DNA from: Lasioglossum baleicum
Taxonomy: Eukaryota > Arthropoda > Insecta > Hymenoptera > Halictidae
Reading direction: 5' to 3'
Assembly (NCBI RefSeq): GCF_051020765.1
Contig: NW_027469192.1
Span: forward strand, 248,001 to 312,000
Length of the DNA stretch: 64,000 bases
This document shows positions 61,300 through 64,000 of this stretch, one piece after another (within the stretch, counting starts at the first letter, position 1; the number at the start of each line of letters is the position of its first letter). The notes beneath the pieces are model-generated. The model saw only the letters and a list, made by a program, of their open reading frames with translations. It did not search any database and was not told where the DNA came from. Position numbers and translations under genes: made by a program.

Positions 61300-64000
61300 T
61301 TTCAAAAATGAATTTCTGTGCGGAATCGCCGTTTCGCGTGCTAGATCAGTGCATTTGTATGCAGATTTGCGAAATTGGCACGGCAACTCCGATTTGGCAA
61401 GCACGATCACGATTTATTCGAGCTTATGTCAGATTCGACGATTCTTCGTTTCAGAAGTGTTTTTCTGTGCGGAATCGCTGTTTAGCGTGCTAGATCAGTG
61501 CATTTGCATGCAAGTATGAGAAATTGGAATAGTAACTCCGACGCGGCTATCACGATCACGATTTATTCGAGCTTATGTCAGATTCGACGATTCTTCGTTT
61601 CAGACGTGTATTTCTGTGCGGAATCGCTGTTTCGCGTGCTATGTCAGTGCATTTGCATGCATGCGAAATTGGAATAGAAACTCCGACCCGGCAATCACGA
61701 TCACGATTTATTCGAGCTTATGTCAGATTCGACGATTCTTCGTTTCAGAAGTGTATTTCTGTGCGGAATCGCTGTTTCGCGTGCTATATCAGTGCATTTG
61801 CATGCAAGTATGCGAAATTGGCACGGAAACTCCGATTCGGCAAGCACGACCACGATTTATTCGAGCTTATGTCAGATTCGACGATTCTTCGTTTGAGAAG
61901 TGTATTTCTGTGCGGAATCGCTGTTTCGCGCGCTAGATCAGTGCATTTGCATGCAAGTATGAGAAATTGGAATAGTAACTCCGACGCGGCTATCACGATC
62001 ACGATTTATTCGAGCTTATGTCAGATTCGACGATTCTTCGTTTCAGACGTGTATTTCTGTGCGGAATCGCTGTTTCGCGTGCTATATCAGTGCATTTGAA
62101 TGCAAGTATGCGAAATTGGCACGGAAACTCCGATTCGGCAAGCACGACCACGATTTATTCGTGCTTATGTCAGATTCGACGATTCTTCGTTTCAGAAGTG
62201 TATTTCTGTGCGGAATCGCTGTTTCGCGTGCTATATCAGTGCATTTGCATGCAAGTATGCGAAATTGGAATAGAAACTCCGACCCGGCAAGCACGATCAC
62301 AATTTATTCGAGCCTATGTCAGTTTCGACGATTCTTCGATTCAGAAGTGTATTTCTGTGCGGAATCGCTGTTTCGCGTGCTATATCAGTGCATTTGCATG
62401 CAAGTATGCGAAATTGGCACGGAAACTCCGATTCGGCAAGCACGACCACGATTTATTCGAGCTTATGTCAGATTCGACGATTCTTCGTTTCAGAAGTGTA
62501 TTTCTGTGCGGAATCGCTGTTTCGCGTGCTATATCAGTGCATTTGCATGCAAGTATGCGAAATTGGCACGGAAACTCCGATTCGGCAAGCACGACCACGA
62601 TATATTCGAGCTTATGTCAGATTCGCCGATTCTTCGTTTCAGAAGTGTATTTCTGTGCGGAATCGCTGTTTCGCGTGCTATATCAGTGCATTTGCATGCA
62701 AGTATGCGAAATTGGAATAGAAACTCCGACCCGGCAAGTACGATCACAATTTATTCGAACCTATGTCAGTTTCGACGATGCTCCGTTTGAGAAGTGTATT
62801 ACTGTGCGGAATCGATGTTTCGCGCGCTAGATCAGTGCATTTGCATGCAAGTATGAGAAATTGGAATAGAAACTCCGACCCGCCAAGTACGATCACAATT
62901 TATTCGAGCCTATGTCAGTTTCGACGATTCTTCGTTTGAGAAGTGTATTTCTGTGCGGAATCGCTGTTTCGCGCGCTAGACAGTGCATTTGCATGCAAGT
63001 ATGCGAAATTGGCACGGAAACTCCGATTCGGCATGCACGACCACGATTTATTCGAGCTTATGTCAGATTCGACGATTCTTCGTTTCAGAAGTGTATTTCT
63101 GTGCGGAATCGCTGTTTCGCGTGCTATATCAGTGCATTTGCATGCAAGTATGCGAAATTGGAATAGAAACTCCGACCCGGCAAGTACGATCACAATTTAT
63201 TCGAGCCTATGTCAGTTTCGACGATTCTTCGTTTGAGAAGTGTATTACTGTGCGGAATCGCTGTTTCGCGCGCTAGATCAGTGCATTTGCATGCAAGTAT
63301 GAGAAATTGGAATAGAAACTCCGACCCGCCAAGTACGATCACAATTTATTCGAGCCTATGTCAGTTTCGACGATTCCTCGTTTGAGAAGTGTATTTCTGT
63401 GCGGAATCGCTGTTTCGCGTGCTATATCAGTGCATTTGCATGCAAGTATGCAAAATTGGCACGGAAACACCGATTCGGCAAGCACGACCACGATTTATTC
63501 GAGCTTATGTCAGATTCGACGATTCTTCGTTTCAGAAGTGTATTTCTGTGCGGAATCGCTGTTTCGCGTGCTACATCAGTGCATTTGCATGCAAGTATGC
63601 GAAATTGGCACGGAAACTCCGATTCGGCAAGCACGACCACGATTTATTCGAGCTTATGTCAGATTCGACGATTCTTCGTTTCAGAAGTGTATTTCTGTGC
63701 GGAATCGCTGTTTCGCGTGCTATATCAGTGCATTTGCATGCAAGTATGCGAAATTGGAATAGAAACTCCGACCCGGCAAGTACGATCACAATTTATTCGA
63801 GCCTATGTCAGTTTCGACGATTATTCGTTTCACAAATGAATTTCTGTACGGAATCGCTGTTTAGCGTGCTAGATCAGTGCATTTGTATGAAAATATGCGA
63901 AATTGGTACGGAAACTCCGATTCGGCAAGCACGACCACGATTTATTCGAGCTTATGTCAGATTCGACGATTCTTCGTTTGAGAAGTGTATTTCTGTGCGG
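61300..64000 (+). repeat. 149-bp satellite array, block 3 (runs off the window)
   Basis: Head-to-tail satellite continuing to the last base. It first follows the order seen after copy A (GGAATAGTAACTCCGACGCGG monomers, then the rare CGATGCTCCG monomer near 62,776) and diverges from about 62.9 kb. A short deletion near 62,980 gives GCTAGACAGTGC for GCTAGATCAGTGC. The last 170 bases return to the rare GTATGAAAATATG monomer (about 63,885) that otherwise stands only just upstream of the two insertion copies. No gene was seen. Confidence 0.96.

Larger units (their letters stand above)
51450..62900. repeat. LTR-marked super-unit, copy B (about 11.5 kb)
   Basis: Second copy of the super-unit, about 1.5 kb shorter than copy A because of four deletions, three of them whole numbers of monomers. 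It carries the insertion at the same base of the same monomer. Variants private to this copy include a G at 53,337 (AATAGAGACT), a T at 57,930 (GCGAATTTGG) and an extra T near 51,517 (CGCGCTTATATC). Confidence 0.75.

Noticed and set aside
36260..62900. Assembly artefact duplicating one locus
   Set aside because: The copies differ by private substitutions (for example 43,056, 53,337 and 57,930) and by four distinct indels, which simple duplicate contigs would not show. Collapse or expansion of HOR copies elsewhere in the array cannot be excluded without reads.
1..64000. Hundreds of open reading frames of 60-290 codons on both strands
   Set aside because: They restart at every monomer or HOR copy with the same peptides in shifted frames, occur on both strands over the same bases and match no family I recognise. 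They are products of tandem satellite, not genes.
1..64000. CENP-B box
   Set aside because: The nearest match on the minus strand lies in CCCGGCAATCACGAT. It agrees at 7 of the 9 essential positions but fails at the central T and the last A, so it should not be called a CENP-B box.
1..64000. Inverted satellite blocks or a palindromic array
   Set aside because: Every anchor I followed (CAGTGCATTT, TTATGTCAG) reads in the plus direction. Minus-strand open frames are complements of the same monomers, not reversed copies.

Overview
The window is almost entirely eukaryotic tandem satellite DNA. A roughly 149-bp monomer (145-, 149- and 150-bp length variants) is repeated head to tail, always in the same orientation, from base 1 to base 64,000, about 415 copies in all. 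The only non-satellite DNA is one insertion of about 1.07 kb that occurs twice, at 46,088-47,164 and 60,233-61,295. I see no real protein gene, rRNA, tRNA, CRISPR array or bacterial-type operon. The open frames in the window are by-products of a monomer with few stop codons read in shifting frames.

Organism: a eukaryote. CpG is not depleted: a typical monomer has 14 CpG in 149 bp where base composition predicts about 8, and the insertion is also CpG-rich. That argues against a heavily methylated vertebrate or plant genome and fits an insect or other arthropod. This is inference; I do not recognise the monomer as a named family. An array of this size with higher-order structure is typical of centromeric or pericentromeric heterochromatin, but nothing in the sequence proves that location.

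Layout: (1) 1 to about 27.5 kb: higher-order repeats (HORs) of 5,493, 4,455, 4,158, 4,605 and 8,764 bp (about 28 to 59 monomers). The last contains a run of 891-bp six-monomer units at about 20.1-22.9 kb. (2) About 26.4-44.9 kb: a related HOR series with steps of 4,153, 3,706, 2,812, 2,224, 2,228 and 3,416 bp. Neighbouring units often differ by gain or loss of whole monomers. (3) About 36.3-49.2 kb and 51.5-62.9 kb: two copies of one super-unit that carries the insertion, separated by a segment (49.25-51.5 kb) that restarts the unit and then repeats 15 monomers. (4) 62.9-64.0 kb: more satellite, ending in the rare monomer that precedes the insertion in both earlier copies, so a third insertion copy may start about 126 bp beyond the window.

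The insertion has TG...CA ends (TGT...ACA), a 4-bp target duplication TTTG, and on the minus strand a TATAAATA box and an AATAAA signal. It is best read as a solo LTR of a retrotransposon. It entered one monomer once and was then copied with the surrounding satellite. The two copies differ by two substitutions and one 14-bp indel. The main interest is this nested history (monomer, HOR, LTR-marked super-unit) and a conserved POU-octamer-like palindrome in most monomers.
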